A stretch of 64,000 bases of DNA from Lentzea atacamensis (GTDB taxonomy: Bacteria > Actinomycetota > Actinomycetes > Mycobacteriales > Pseudonocardiaceae), in assembly GCF_003269295.1 (NCBI RefSeq), contig NZ_QLTT01000007.1, forward strand, positions 310,001 to 374,000, read 5' to 3'. The first letter of the stretch is position 1. Each line of letters begins with the position of its first letter. Under the pieces are notes generated by a model. The model ran no database searches and had not been told where the DNA came from. It saw only the letters and a list, made by a program, of their open reading frames with translations. The position numbers and the translations under genes were made by a program. Positions 54,814-63,590 of this stretch are shown here, piece after piece.

Positions 54814-55857
54814 ATGCCCACAACCCTCCCGAAACCGATCCGCGTCCGCGGCGCCGGCGACCTCTACGCCGCGATCCCGCACCTGATGGGATTCCACCCG
54901 GCGGACTCGCTCATCGTGCTGGTGCTGAAGGACCGCGTGATCAGCATGACCATGCGCGTCGATCTACCGCGCCCACGACATAGAGGAATGCTTGCGGCCC
55001 AACTGGAAGCGCCGCTGCTCGAACACCAGGCGACGGACGTGATCCTGGCGGTGGTGTGCCCTCCGACTGAGCACATGCCGGAGGAACTGCCGCACGAACC
55101 GTTGGTCAGCATGCTCAGACACAAACTGGGTGGCGTGGGCATCGAGGTCGTCGAAGCTGTGTGGCTGCCGTCCTGTCAGAAGGACGCCCCGTGGCTCTGC
55201 TACCTCGACATCGACTGTCACGGAACACTTCCGGATCCCGGTCTGTCCGCCGTGGCCGCCGCGTCAGCACACCAAGGCAACGTGACGTTCGAGTCGCGTG
55301 CTGCTTTGGCCGCAATCGCCGCGCTGGACCCAGTGGAGGCGTTGGAACGCAGGTCCGCGTTGCTCGACGACCTCATGACGAGCTCCGGCGAGCCTGATCC
55401 GGGTGTCGAACTGCAGAGGGTGCGCGATGCGATCGACGCGGTGGAGGAACGCAAAGGGCCGTTGCCGGACGCGGAGATCGTCGCACTGGCGAGAGCATTG
55501 GCGATCCCAGAGGTCCGGGACGCGAGCATGGCGTTCGCGGCGCAGGCGAGGTCCCGACTCGCTGAGCGACTGTGGCTCGAGCTCACCAGGTCGTGCCCGG
55601 CACCGGAGCGCGCTGAGCCCGCATGCCTGCTCGCGTTCTACGCCTACCAGCGCGGCGACGGCGGGATCGCGTCCATCGCGCTCGACGCGGCAGAGGAAGC
55701 CTGTCCCGGCCATTCGCTGGCCAAGCTCCTCCGCGCCGCGCTGAGCACCGCTCTCCCGCCGGAAGAGATGCGGGCGCTGTCCACCAAATACCTGGACAGC
55801 GCCCGCAGGTTGCTCGGCACCGGCGCTCAGAGCAGTTCCGGCCGCTCCCAGTCCTGA
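54814..55857 (+). CDS. DUF4192 protein
   Basis: 347 residues from ATG 54814 (the open frame from 54754 lacks a better start). The N-terminus AIPHLMGFHPADSLIVLVL is the DUF4192 signature, common in actinobacteria and of unknown role. The C-terminal half is helical and repeats resemble tetratricopeptides (ACLLAFYAYQRGDGGIA). The 3' end overlaps the S9 peptidase gene on the other strand by 31 bases. Confidence 0.88.
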   Translation: MPTTLPKPIRVRGAGDLYAAIPHLMGFHPADSLIVLVLKDRVISMTMRVDLPRPRHRGMLAAQLEAPLLEHQATDVILAVVCPPTEHMPEELPHEPLVSMLRHKLGGVGIEVVEAVWLPSCQKDAPWLCYLDIDCHGTLPDPGLSAVAAASAHQGNVTFESRAALAAIAALDPVEALERRSALLDDLMTSSGEPDPGVELQRVRDAIDAVEERKGPLPDAEIVALARALAIPEVRDASMAFAAQARSRLAERLWLELTRSCPAPERAEPACLLAFYAYQRGDGGIASIALDAAEEACPGHSLAKLLRAALSTALPPEEMRALSTKYLDSARRLLGTGAQSSSGRSQS

Positions 55858-57830
55858 TCCAGGACGTGCTCGGCCAGGAACGCCCACACCGTCTCGTACC
55901 AGACCCGAGAGTTTCCGGGGGTGAGGATCCAGTGGTTTTCGGTTGGGAAATACAAGTACTTCGCAGTGACCCCGTGTCGGACGAGGTCGAAGTACAGCCG
56001 ATGCCCCTCGCCGATGGGAACCCGGTAGTCCTTGTCCCCGTGGATGACCAGGATCGGCGTCTTGATGTCGGCGACCCGCAGGTGCGGGGAGTTGGCCTGG
56101 ATCCGCTCGGGCTGGGTGAGGGGGTCGCCCATCTCCCGCATCCAGAAGTAGGAGCTGTCGGTGCCACCGGAAAACGCGTCGAGGTGCCACAGGGACGCGT
56201 GAGTGACGATCGCGCGGAACCGGTCGGTCTGGGTGGCGATCCAGTTGGCCATGTAACCGCCGAACGAACCACCCATGGCCGCAGTCCGGGAAGCGTCGAT
56301 GTCGGGCCGCTCGACCGCGACGTCCGTGATGGCCATGAGATCGGTGTAGGGCTCAGCGCCCCAGCGGCCCCAGCCGGCCTTGATGAAGTCCGGTCCGTAC
56401 CCGGTGGACAGGGCGGGGTCGGGCAGCAGGATGGCGTACCCGCGGGCGGCCATCAGCCAGGGGTTCCAGCGCCAGGTCCAGCCGTTCCAGCTCATGACCG
56501 GCCCACCGTGGACCCACAGCACCAGTGGGGCGGGAGAGTCGGCGGAGGCGCCTTCCGGCAGCACGAGCCACGAGCGGACGGTCCTGCCGTCGGCGACGAC
56601 CGTGGAGATCTCCGTGAGGGTGCCGGGCACCGAGGCGATGGCACCGGGCGCGCGCAGGCGTTCTGGATCCTGGTCGGTTCCGGTGGTGCCGAACCGCACG
56701 GGCTGTGGCGGGTGGTCGATCGAGTTGCGCAGTGCGTACAGCGTCTTGCTGTCCGGGCTCACGACCACGTCGCTGTAGTAACCCGAGACCGTCAGCTTCG
56801 TGATCACGCCGCTCGCGAGGTCCAGCCGCCACACCGGCTGGTGCCCGAGGTGGCTGGCGGTGAAGAAGACCGCGGACCCGTCCGGGCTCACCACAGGGCT
56901 GTCCGGTTCCTCCTGGAAGTGGGGCGCCAGTGGCGTGATCGAGCTGTCCGCCAGATCAATTCGCACCAGATCACGCCGGTACGGGGAGTCCGTCGTGGAC
57001 TCGCGGAACCGGACCGCGATCACGGCGGTGCCGTCGGGGGTGAAGGCGGCGTCGAAGAAGGAGAAACCCTCCTCGCCGGCGATGACTCGCGGCGAGCCGC
57101 CGGCCGTCGCCACGAGCCGCAGTTCGGTCCGGCGGCCGTAGGAGGCGCTGACGTCGACGCCGTGTCCGTGGACGGCCCACTTCCCGTCGTGGCTCAATGC
57201 GATGTCCTGGTCGCTGAGCCGGCTTTCGGCGTCTTCGCTGAGGGTGGTGACCTTCTCGGCGGTGATGTCCGCGAGGGGAGCCGAGAACAGGCGCGGGTAG
57301 CTCGGGCCCAGATCGGCGTCCCAGTACCGGATCGGGTACGACTCGTGCAGGATCGCCGTCACGCCGGCGTCCTCGCGAGCCTTGCGCTTGGCGTTGTCCT
57401 GGTCTCCGAACTCCGTGAAGCGGTACGCCGACGACGTGAACAGCAGCGTCTCGCCCGCGGCACGGACCTGACCGACTCCGCCGCCCGGCCTCAGGACCTC
57501 GGCGGCCTCACCGCGGACCGGAAGCCGCCACAGCGCCTTCTGCTCCTTGGTCTCGCCCGGCTTCGCGAGAGGGTCCGGGCGCGCCGACAGGAACAGCAGC
57601 GACCCGTCCGGTGCGAAGACGGGGGAGGAGTCTCCCTTGGCGGAGCGGGTGAGCCTGACGGCGTCCCGCTCGCCGGTGGGATCGACTTCCCAGAGGGCGC
57701 CCTGCCACGTCTTGCCGTCAGGAGCGAGCGAGGAGACGACCGTGACGAGCCGCGTGCCGTCCGGGGACAGCGCGAGCGACGTGAGCCTCGGCGTGGCGTT
57801 GTAGCTCTCGAAGGAGGCGAAGTCGGTCAT
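55827..57830 (-). CDS. Prolyl oligopeptidase-family serine peptidase (S9)
   Basis: 667 residues. An N-terminal propeller (about 1-390, with SLALSPDGTRLV, PVFAPDGSLLF, DAAFTPDGTAV, PVVSPDGSAVF) caps the hydrolase domain. The nucleophile is Ser in GGSFGGYM, the acid Asp in GDKDYRVPI and the base His in ENHWI. No signal peptide, so it is cytoplasmic. It is last in the leftward ideR-galK-galE operon, starting 6 bases after galE. An aminopeptidase or acylaminoacyl-peptidase activity is likely. Confidence 0.92.
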   Translation of the reverse strand: MTDFASFESYNATPRLTSLALSPDGTRLVTVVSSLAPDGKTWQGALWEVDPTGERDAVRLTRSAKGDSSPVFAPDGSLLFLSARPDPLAKPGETKEQKALWRLPVRGEAAEVLRPGGGVGQVRAAGETLLFTSSAYRFTEFGDQDNAKRKAREDAGVTAILHESYPIRYWDADLGPSYPRLFSAPLADITAEKVTTLSEDAESRLSDQDIALSHDGKWAVHGHGVDVSASYGRRTELRLVATAGGSPRVIAGEEGFSFFDAAFTPDGTAVIAVRFRESTTDSPYRRDLVRIDLADSSITPLAPHFQEEPDSPVVSPDGSAVFFTASHLGHQPVWRLDLASGVITKLTVSGYYSDVVVSPDSKTLYALRNSIDHPPQPVRFGTTGTDQDPERLRAPGAIASVPGTLTEISTVVADGRTVRSWLVLPEGASADSPAPLVLWVHGGPVMSWNGWTWRWNPWLMAARGYAILLPDPALSTGYGPDFIKAGWGRWGAEPYTDLMAITDVAVERPDIDASRTAAMGGSFGGYMANWIATQTDRFRAIVTHASLWHLDAFSGGTDSSYFWMREMGDPLTQPERIQANSPHLRVADIKTPILVIHGDKDYRVPIGEGHRLYFDLVRHGVTAKYLYFPTENHWILTPGNSRVWYETVWAFLAEHVLDQDWERPELL

Positions 57831-57836
57831 TCCGGC

Positions 57837-58799
57837 TCAGGCGTGCCGGGCGCGGGTGAACTCCCACGCGTCGCGGACGATGCCGGTGAGGTCGGCGCGC
57901 TCGGGCTTCCAGCCGAGTTCCGTGCGGGCCCGCTCGGCGGAGGCGACGAGGACGGCCGGGTCGCCGGCGCGCCGGGGGGCGACGACGGCGGGGATCGGGT
58001 GGCCGGTGACCTCGCGGCAGGTGTCGATGACCTGCTTGACCGAGAAGCCGGTGCCGTTGCCGAGGTTGTAGATCCGGTGTTCGCCGGCGGTGGCGTGATC
58101 GAGCGCGAGGAGGTGGGCGTCCGCGAGGTCCGTGACGTGGATGTAGTCGCGGACGCAGGTGCCGTCCTCGGTGGGCCAGTCCTCGCCGTAGATCGAGATG
58201 TGCTCCCGCTGTCCGAGAGCGACCTGGAGAACGAGCGGGATGAGGTGCGTCTCGGTCGCGTGCCGCTCGCCGATGCTGCCGTAGGCGCCGGCGACGTTGA
58301 AGTACCGCAGGCTCGTCGCCGCCAGGCCGTGCGCGGCGGCGTACGACGTGATCGCGTGATCGATGGCCAGCTTGGTGGCGCCGTAGGTGTTGGTGGGCGA
58401 GGTCGGCGCGGTCTCGGGGATCGGCACCTCCCGCGGCTCGCCGTACGTCGCGGCAGTCGAGGAGAAGACGAGCTTCGGCGTGCCGTGATCCTTCATCGCG
58501 TCGAGCAGACGAATCGCGGTGAGGACGTTGCCCGTCCAATACTTGCCGGGGTCCTGCATGGACTCGCCAACGAGGGACTTCGCCGCGAAGTGCAGAACGC
58601 CGTCGAACCCTTCCGCGAGGACGTCCCCGATCACCTCGGCGATGTCACCCCGGATGAAGCGCGCTCCCGCAGGGACGGCGTCCTCGTGCCCGGTCGAGAG
58701 GTCGTCGAGGACGACGACTTCGTGTCCGGCTTCGAGCAGCCGGGCAGCGCACACGCTGCCGACGTATCCGGCTCCGCCCGTGACGAGCAGCTTCACCAC
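57837..58799 (-). CDS. galE: UDP-glucose 4-epimerase
   Basis: 320 residues from GTG 58799 or the adjacent GTG 58796. GGAGYVGS binds NAD; the catalytic Ser/Tyr/Lys are in FSSTAATYG and TYGATKLAID. The C-terminal substrate region VRDYIHVTDLADAH is complete. It interconverts UDP-galactose and UDP-glucose. It follows galK by 33 bases. In Corynebacterium, galE is cotranscribed with dtxR; here galK is inserted between. Confidence 0.94.
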   Translation of the reverse strand: MVKLLVTGGAGYVGSVCAARLLEAGHEVVVLDDLSTGHEDAVPAGARFIRGDIAEVIGDVLAEGFDGVLHFAAKSLVGESMQDPGKYWTGNVLTAIRLLDAMKDHGTPKLVFSSTAATYGEPREVPIPETAPTSPTNTYGATKLAIDHAITSYAAAHGLAATSLRYFNVAGAYGSIGERHATETHLIPLVLQVALGQREHISIYGEDWPTEDGTCVRDYIHVTDLADAHLLALDHATAGEHRIYNLGNGTGFSVKQVIDTCREVTGHPIPAVVAPRRAGDPAVLVASAERARTELGWKPERADLTGIVRDAWEFTRARHA

Positions 58800-58832
58800 A
58801 GTCCTCGCATTCCTGGTCGAGATCGTTGTTCG

Positions 58833-60008
58833 CTACCGGTCCCTGCCCGCGCCCGCGGACGGAACCGCCGTGAAGAGCCTCGGCCGCGTGAGCGAGCGCG
58901 AGGCGAAGTCGGCGAGAACGGACCGCTCGACCTCGTCGTGCCGTTCGACGGGCACGAGGGCGATGGCCGAGCCGCCGAAACCGCCGCCGATCATCCTGGC
59001 ACCGAGAGCCCCGGCCTCCATCGCGGCGTCGACGGCGACGTCGAGCTCCTGGCAGGAGACCCGGTAGTCGTCCCGCAGGCTCGCATGGGAGGCGGAGACG
59101 AGGGGACCGATGTCGGCGAGCTTGCCCGCGCGGAGCAGTTCGACGGTGCGCAAGACCCTGTCGTTCTCGGTCACGACGTGCCGCACCAGCGGACGCAGCT
59201 CTTCGGGCAGCCGGACGAGCGTGTCGTCGAGCTCGTCGACGTCGACGTCGCGCAGCGCGGGGACGCCCAGGAACTCGGCGGCGCGCTCGCAGCCTGCCCG
59301 CCGGGCGCCGTAGCCGCCGTCGACGTGGGAGTGGCTGGCTCGGGTGTCGACGACCAGCACCTCGAGCCCGCTGGCAGCCGCGTCGAACGGGATCTGCTCC
59401 GACTTGCCGGAGCGCACGTCGTAAAACAGGGCGTGCGCTTCGATGCAGCTCAGCGATGCCGTCTGATCGAGGATGCCGGTTGGCGCACCCACGAAGTCGT
59501 TCTCGGAGCGCTGCACCCAGCGCGCGATGTCGGGCCGCTCGGCGTCGACGCCGGCGAGGCCGAGCAGCGCGAGCGCGACGGCGCACTCCAGGGCGTGCGA
59601 CGAGGAGAGTCCCGCCCCGGCGGGCACGTCGCCCGAGAGAACGAGGTCCGCCCCTCCGGTGACGCCGATCCCCTGCTCGCGCAGAGCCCAGGCGACGCCG
59701 CTGGGGTACGCGGCCCACCCCTTGACGGTGCCCGGGACTAGGTCGGCCACCACGGCCGGGGCCGCGTCCTGCACCCCGCCGTCGTCGCCGAGCGTGCTGA
59801 CGGTCAGCACACCGTCCGCGCGGGGCGACGCCGCGACCGCGATGCGGTGGGGCAACGCGAACGGCAGCACGTAGCCGTCGTTGTAGTCGGTGTGCTCACC
59901 GATGAGGTTGACGCGGCCCGGTGCCGACCAGACCCCGTCGGGAGCGCGTCCGTGCAGGCGCTGGAACGCCTCGGCCGCCTTCTCCGCCGGTGTCGCCGCC
60001 TGGGTCAC
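58833..60008 (-). CDS. galK: Galactokinase
   Basis: 391 residues from GTG 60008, which overlaps the ideR stop (GTGA). The galactose motif GRVNLIGEHTDYNDG and the ATP motif GAGLSSSHALE are intact, with IGGGFGGSAIAL near the C-terminus. It phosphorylates galactose at C1. It is placed between ideR and galE, so galactose use is co-expressed with an iron regulator. Confidence 0.94.
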   Translation of the reverse strand: MTQAATPAEKAAEAFQRLHGRAPDGVWSAPGRVNLIGEHTDYNDGYVLPFALPHRIAVAASPRADGVLTVSTLGDDGGVQDAAPAVVADLVPGTVKGWAAYPSGVAWALREQGIGVTGGADLVLSGDVPAGAGLSSSHALECAVALALLGLAGVDAERPDIARWVQRSENDFVGAPTGILDQTASLSCIEAHALFYDVRSGKSEQIPFDAAASGLEVLVVDTRASHSHVDGGYGARRAGCERAAEFLGVPALRDVDVDELDDTLVRLPEELRPLVRHVVTENDRVLRTVELLRAGKLADIGPLVSASHASLRDDYRVSCQELDVAVDAAMEAGALGARMIGGGFGGSAIALVPVERHDEVERSVLADFASRSLTRPRLFTAVPSAGAGRDR

Positions 60009-60700
60009 CGGGCGAGCACCAGGACGGCGTGGGCGACCGCCGGGTCGAGCTCCGCCACGTTGCCGTTGCCGCCGCGCACCTGGATGACCTTGGCGCCACC
60101 GAGCGCCTCGACCTCCACGGTGCCGCCCGGCACCACGCCGGCGGCCTTCAGCTCGGACATGAGGTCCGGGTCGAGCTGGACGTGCTCGGCGATCCGGCGC
60201 ACCTCGACGCGGCCGCCGCCGCGGCGGGCCACCTCGTCCACGCGCACCAGGTCCGCCTCGGCGGGCGGGGCGGGCTCGCCGTCGCCCAGCTTGTCGAGGC
60301 CGGGGATCGGGTTGCCGTAGGGCGAGGTGGTGGGGTTGCCGAGCAGCTTGATGAGCTTGCGCTCGACCGCCTCGCTCATCACGTGCTCCCAGCGGCATGC
60401 CTCGCTGTGCACGTGCTCCCACTCGAGCCCGATGATGTCCACGAGGAGGCGCTCGGCGAGCCGGTGCTTGCGCATGACGGCGATCGCGAGGTTGCGGCCC
60501 TGCTCGGTGAGCTCGAGGTGGCGGTCCTCCGCCACGACGACCAAGCCGTCGCGCTCCATCCGGCCGACGGTCTGGCTCACCGTCGGTCCACTTTGGCCGA
60601 GACGCTCGGCGATGCGGGCGCGCAGTGGCACGACGCCCTCTTCTTCGAGCTCGTAGATCGTGCGGAGATACATCTCCGTGGTGTCGATGAGGTCGTTCAC
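60005..60700 (-). CDS. ideR: Iron-dependent repressor IdeR/DtxR
   Basis: 231 residues from GTG 60700. All metal ligands appear at their usual numbers: M10, H79, E83, H98, C102, E105 and H106 (SEACRWEHVMSE). The HTH is GQSGPTVSQTVGRMERDG, and the C-terminal SH3-like domain is present. With Fe2+ it represses siderophore and iron-uptake genes. It heads an operon with galK, galE and the S9 peptidase. No iron box is evident in its own 78-base upstream gap. Confidence 0.95.
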   Translation of the reverse strand: MNDLIDTTEMYLRTIYELEEEGVVPLRARIAERLGQSGPTVSQTVGRMERDGLVVVAEDRHLELTEQGRNLAIAVMRKHRLAERLLVDIIGLEWEHVHSEACRWEHVMSEAVERKLIKLLGNPTTSPYGNPIPGLDKLGDGEPAPPAEADLVRVDEVARRGGGRVEVRRIAEHVQLDPDLMSELKAAGVVPGGTVEVEALGGAKVIQVRGGNGNVAELDPAVAHAVLVLAR

Positions 60701-60778
60701 ACCCGCTCCCCTTCGTATGGTGTCAATGGTAGTCGTGCCGGGGGACACAGGTGTCCGCGCGGGTGCAGGATGTGAGTC

Positions 60779-61630
60779 GTGCATCCCTTGATCACTCCTG
60801 AGGCCCTCGCCGACGCGCTGAGTGCGCGACCGGCCACCGTCGTGCTGGACGTCCGGTGGCGTCTCGGTGGGCCACCCGGACGCCAAGACTACGAGGTCAG
60901 CCACGTGCCCGGCGCGGTGTACGTGGATCTGGACACCGAGCTGTCCGCTCCTCCGGGGGTCGGCGGCAGGCATCCGCTGCCGGATCCGGAGCAGCTGCAG
61001 GCGGTCCTGCGCCGCGCAGGTGTGCGGAAGGACAGCCAGGTCGTGGCGTACGACGCGGGTGACGGCTCGGTCGCCGCGCGGGTGTGGTGGCTGCTGCGGT
61101 GGGCGGGCCACAGCGAGGTCGCGGTGCTGGACGGCGGGTTCGCCGCATGGGAAGCGGCCGGGCTGCCGGTGACGGCGGAGGAGCCGGCGCCACTGACGGG
61201 TGAGGCGGCCGGGGACGTGGTGGTGCGGCCAGGTCAGATGCCCGTGCTGGACGCGGAGGAGGCTGCGGCGCTCGCTCGGGAGGGCGTGCTGCTCGACGCG
61301 CGGGCCGCGGCGCGTTACCGCGGGGAGACGGAGCCTGTGGACCCCAAGGCCGGGCACATCCCCGGTGCGCTCAACGCGCCGATGACCGGGCATGTTGGGG
61401 CTGACGGGCGTTGGCTTGGTGCTGCGGAGCTGGCGGAGCGGTTCGCGGGCCTTGGTGCGTCGGGTGACGTGGCGGTGGGCGCCTACTGCGGGTCTGGTGT
61501 GACCGCCTCGTCCGTCGTGATGGCGCTGGAGGTTGCCGGAATCACATCGGCCGAGAAGCCGGCGGCGCTGTACGCCGGGTCGTGGTCCAACTGGTGTGCG
61601 TTGGACCGGGAGGTCGCAACTGGCGGCTGA
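60779..61630 (+). CDS. Two-domain sulfurtransferase (rhodanese)
   Basis: 283 residues from GTG 60779. Two rhodanese domains: the first has YDAGDGSVA where the active loop would be (no cysteine, inactive), the second has the active YCGSGVTAS with its catalytic cysteine at about residue 242. It resembles thiosulfate or 3-mercaptopyruvate sulfurtransferases (SseA). It is divergent from ideR. The usual CG-SGVTA loop favours 3-mercaptopyruvate as donor. Confidence 0.9.
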   Translation: MHPLITPEALADALSARPATVVLDVRWRLGGPPGRQDYEVSHVPGAVYVDLDTELSAPPGVGGRHPLPDPEQLQAVLRRAGVRKDSQVVAYDAGDGSVAARVWWLLRWAGHSEVAVLDGGFAAWEAAGLPVTAEEPAPLTGEAAGDVVVRPGQMPVLDAEEAAALAREGVLLDARAAARYRGETEPVDPKAGHIPGALNAPMTGHVGADGRWLGAAELAERFAGLGASGDVAVGAYCGSGVTASSVVMALEVAGITSAEKPAALYAGSWSNWCALDREVATGG

Positions 61631-61667
61631 CGCCGGCTCGGCCGGTGGAGCGGCCTCGGGTGTGGTG

Positions 61668-62267
61668 TCAGGCGTTGGGGATGCGTTCGAAGCCCTGCGT
61701 GGCGAGTTTCAGGGCGGTGGCGCAGGTGTCCAGTTCCTCGATGGCCACCACGCTCACCGAGAAGGCTGGAGCGAGGGCGGCCGGGTCGTCGGTCAGCATG
61801 ACGGTGACCTGGCAGTCCTCCTTCGAGGCGCTGACCTGCCAGGCGGTGTTGCCGCCGATTTCGATCTGCTTCTTCTCGCCCTCCTGGCCCGCCACGTCGG
61901 GGGCGATGACCATCTGGGTGATGAGGGTCGTGGGCCCGGTGGTGGCGTGGATGCAGCCGCCGTCCGTTGAGGACTTGCCGCCGGTCGCCGCTTCGATGTC
62001 CACGGCTTTGAGGACTCCGCAGGTTTCCAGACCGGCGGTTTTCTTCTTCGTGGTGATCTTGGTGTCGCCCTGTGGTTCCGGGGCGGTGGGGTCCGCGGGC
62101 TTCGAGGGCGAGGTGCTGGTGGGAGGCTTCTTCGAGGTTGCGGGCGGGGTGGCGGGGGCCGCGTTGGGGTCGGCCGCGGCTGAGCCCTTGACCTGTTGGC
62201 TGCAGCCTGTGACGGCGGCGAGGGGCAGGATCAGCGCTAGGAGGATGGCCGCTGGTCGCAGGTGCAT
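61668..62267 (-). CDS. DUF3558 lipoprotein
   Basis: 199 residues from ATG 62267. A lipobox AAVTGCSQ anchors it; a Pro/Thr/Ser/Lys linker of about 60 residues follows. The C-terminal domain has the DUF3558 cysteine pattern (LETCGVL, GGCIHAT, EDCQVT, DTCATA). Such lipoproteins are common in actinomycete envelopes; role unknown. The frame is open for 570 codons upstream, antisense to acuC, but the coding part begins at the lipoprotein signal. Confidence 0.87.
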   Translation of the reverse strand: MHLRPAAILLALILPLAAVTGCSQQVKGSAAADPNAAPATPPATSKKPPTSTSPSKPADPTAPEPQGDTKITTKKKTAGLETCGVLKAVDIEAATGGKSSTDGGCIHATTGPTTLITQMVIAPDVAGQEGEKKQIEIGGNTAWQVSASKEDCQVTVMLTDDPAALAPAFSVSVVAIEELDTCATALKLATQGFERIPNA

Positions 62268-62411
62268 GTCGCCTCTGCCCCCTGTTCGGTCGGATCGGTT
62301 CCGGGCGTTCGTGGCCGGGGTGCGACTGTAGGCGGCCTGAGGATGGTGGGCACGTGGGGCGACCGAGATGTGATCACCGGTTGAGCTGATCGGTGGGTAG
62401 GTTGCTGGACT

Positions 62412-63584
62412 ATGGGTAAGCCAGCCGCTGTTGTCTGGGATCGGTCCTTCCTGGGGTATGACCTCGGTGGCGACCATCCGCTCAATCCCGTCCGGCTTGA
62501 TCTGACCGTCCGGCTCGCCACGGCGCTCGGGGTGCTTCAGGGCGTCGAGTTGCGGGTGCCCGAGGCGGCCAGCGACGAGGAGATCGAGCTGGTGCATCGG
62601 CCTGGGTATTTGAGCGCCGTGCAGGCGGCGCCCACGGCCGGGTGGGATGTCGGGCACGGGCTGGGGACGCCGGACAACCCGGTCTTCGAGCGGATGCACG
62701 AGGCTTCGGCGTTGGTGGTCGGTGGGTCGTTGGTGGCGGCTCGGGCCATTGCGTCGGGTGAGGTGGATCGGGCGGTCAACATCGCCGGTGGGTTGCACCA
62801 CGCGATGCCGGACAGTGCGGCTGGGTTTTGCGTCTACAACGACTGCGCGGTAGCCATCGAGTGGTTGTTGCGCAACGGGGTGGAGCGCATCGCGTATGTG
62901 GATGTCGATGTGCATCACGGGGACGGCGTGCAGACGGCGTTCTGGGACGACCCGCGGGTGTTGACGGTCTCGTTGCATCAGCATCCGATGAGCCTGTGGC
63001 CGGGGACCGGGTGGGCCGGTGAGGTCGGTGGCGCCGGGGCCGAGGGCAGTGCGGTCAACGTGCCGTTGCCGGCGGGGACGCGCGACGGTGTGTGGTTGCG
63101 GGCGTTTCACGCGACGGTGCCGGCGTTGCTCAAGGCGTTCAGGCCTCAGGTGCTGGTCACGCAGTGCGGTGTCGACACGCACCGGGAGGATCCGCTCGCG
63201 GACCTGGCGTTGAGCGTGGACGGGCATCGGGCGATCTACCAGGCGTTCCGGGACTTGGTGAACGAGCACGGGTTCAAGTGGCTGGCGCTCGGGGGCGGCG
63301 GGTACGAGCTGCTCAGGGTCGTGCCGCGGTCGTGGACGCACCTGCTGGCGACGGTGCTGGACCGCGATGTGGATCCGAACCGGCCGTTGCCCGCGGACTG
63401 GGTGGCGCATGCGACACGCATCGCACCTGACTGGCCGTTGCCTGCGTCGATGACTGATGAGTGCGACGCTGGGTACCAACCGTGGGGCGGGGACGCGGTG
63501 GAGCCGGTGGACAAGGCGATTCGCGACACCCGGCGCGCGGTGTTCCCGTTGCACGGACTTGATCCCGACGACCCCAGGGACTGA
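62412..63584 (+). CDS. acuC: Class I histone-deacetylase-like protein AcuC
   Basis: 390 residues from ATG 62412. The charge-relay HH is in GGLHHAM, metal ligands are D and H in VDVDVHHGDGVQ, with D in CGVDTHREDP, and the GGGGYE loop closes the site. It deacetylates lysines of metabolic enzymes such as acetyl-CoA synthetase in actinobacteria and Bacillus. It is followed after 6 bases by a GNAT acetyltransferase gene, so writer and eraser are probably co-expressed. Confidence 0.93.
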   Translation: MGKPAAVVWDRSFLGYDLGGDHPLNPVRLDLTVRLATALGVLQGVELRVPEAASDEEIELVHRPGYLSAVQAAPTAGWDVGHGLGTPDNPVFERMHEASALVVGGSLVAARAIASGEVDRAVNIAGGLHHAMPDSAAGFCVYNDCAVAIEWLLRNGVERIAYVDVDVHHGDGVQTAFWDDPRVLTVSLHQHPMSLWPGTGWAGEVGGAGAEGSAVNVPLPAGTRDGVWLRAFHATVPALLKAFRPQVLVTQCGVDTHREDPLADLALSVDGHRAIYQAFRDLVNEHGFKWLALGGGGYELLRVVPRSWTHLLATVLDRDVDPNRPLPADWVAHATRIAPDWPLPASMTDECDAGYQPWGGDAVEPVDKAIRDTRRAVFPLHGLDPDDPRD

Positions 63585-63590
63585 AAGCCA

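Noticed and set aside
55623..59741. A 1372-codon open frame on the plus strand opposite the S9 peptidase, galE and galK genes
   Set aside because: It is antisense to three well-defined enzymes; long open shadows are common in GC-rich codon usage, and its protein is low complexity.
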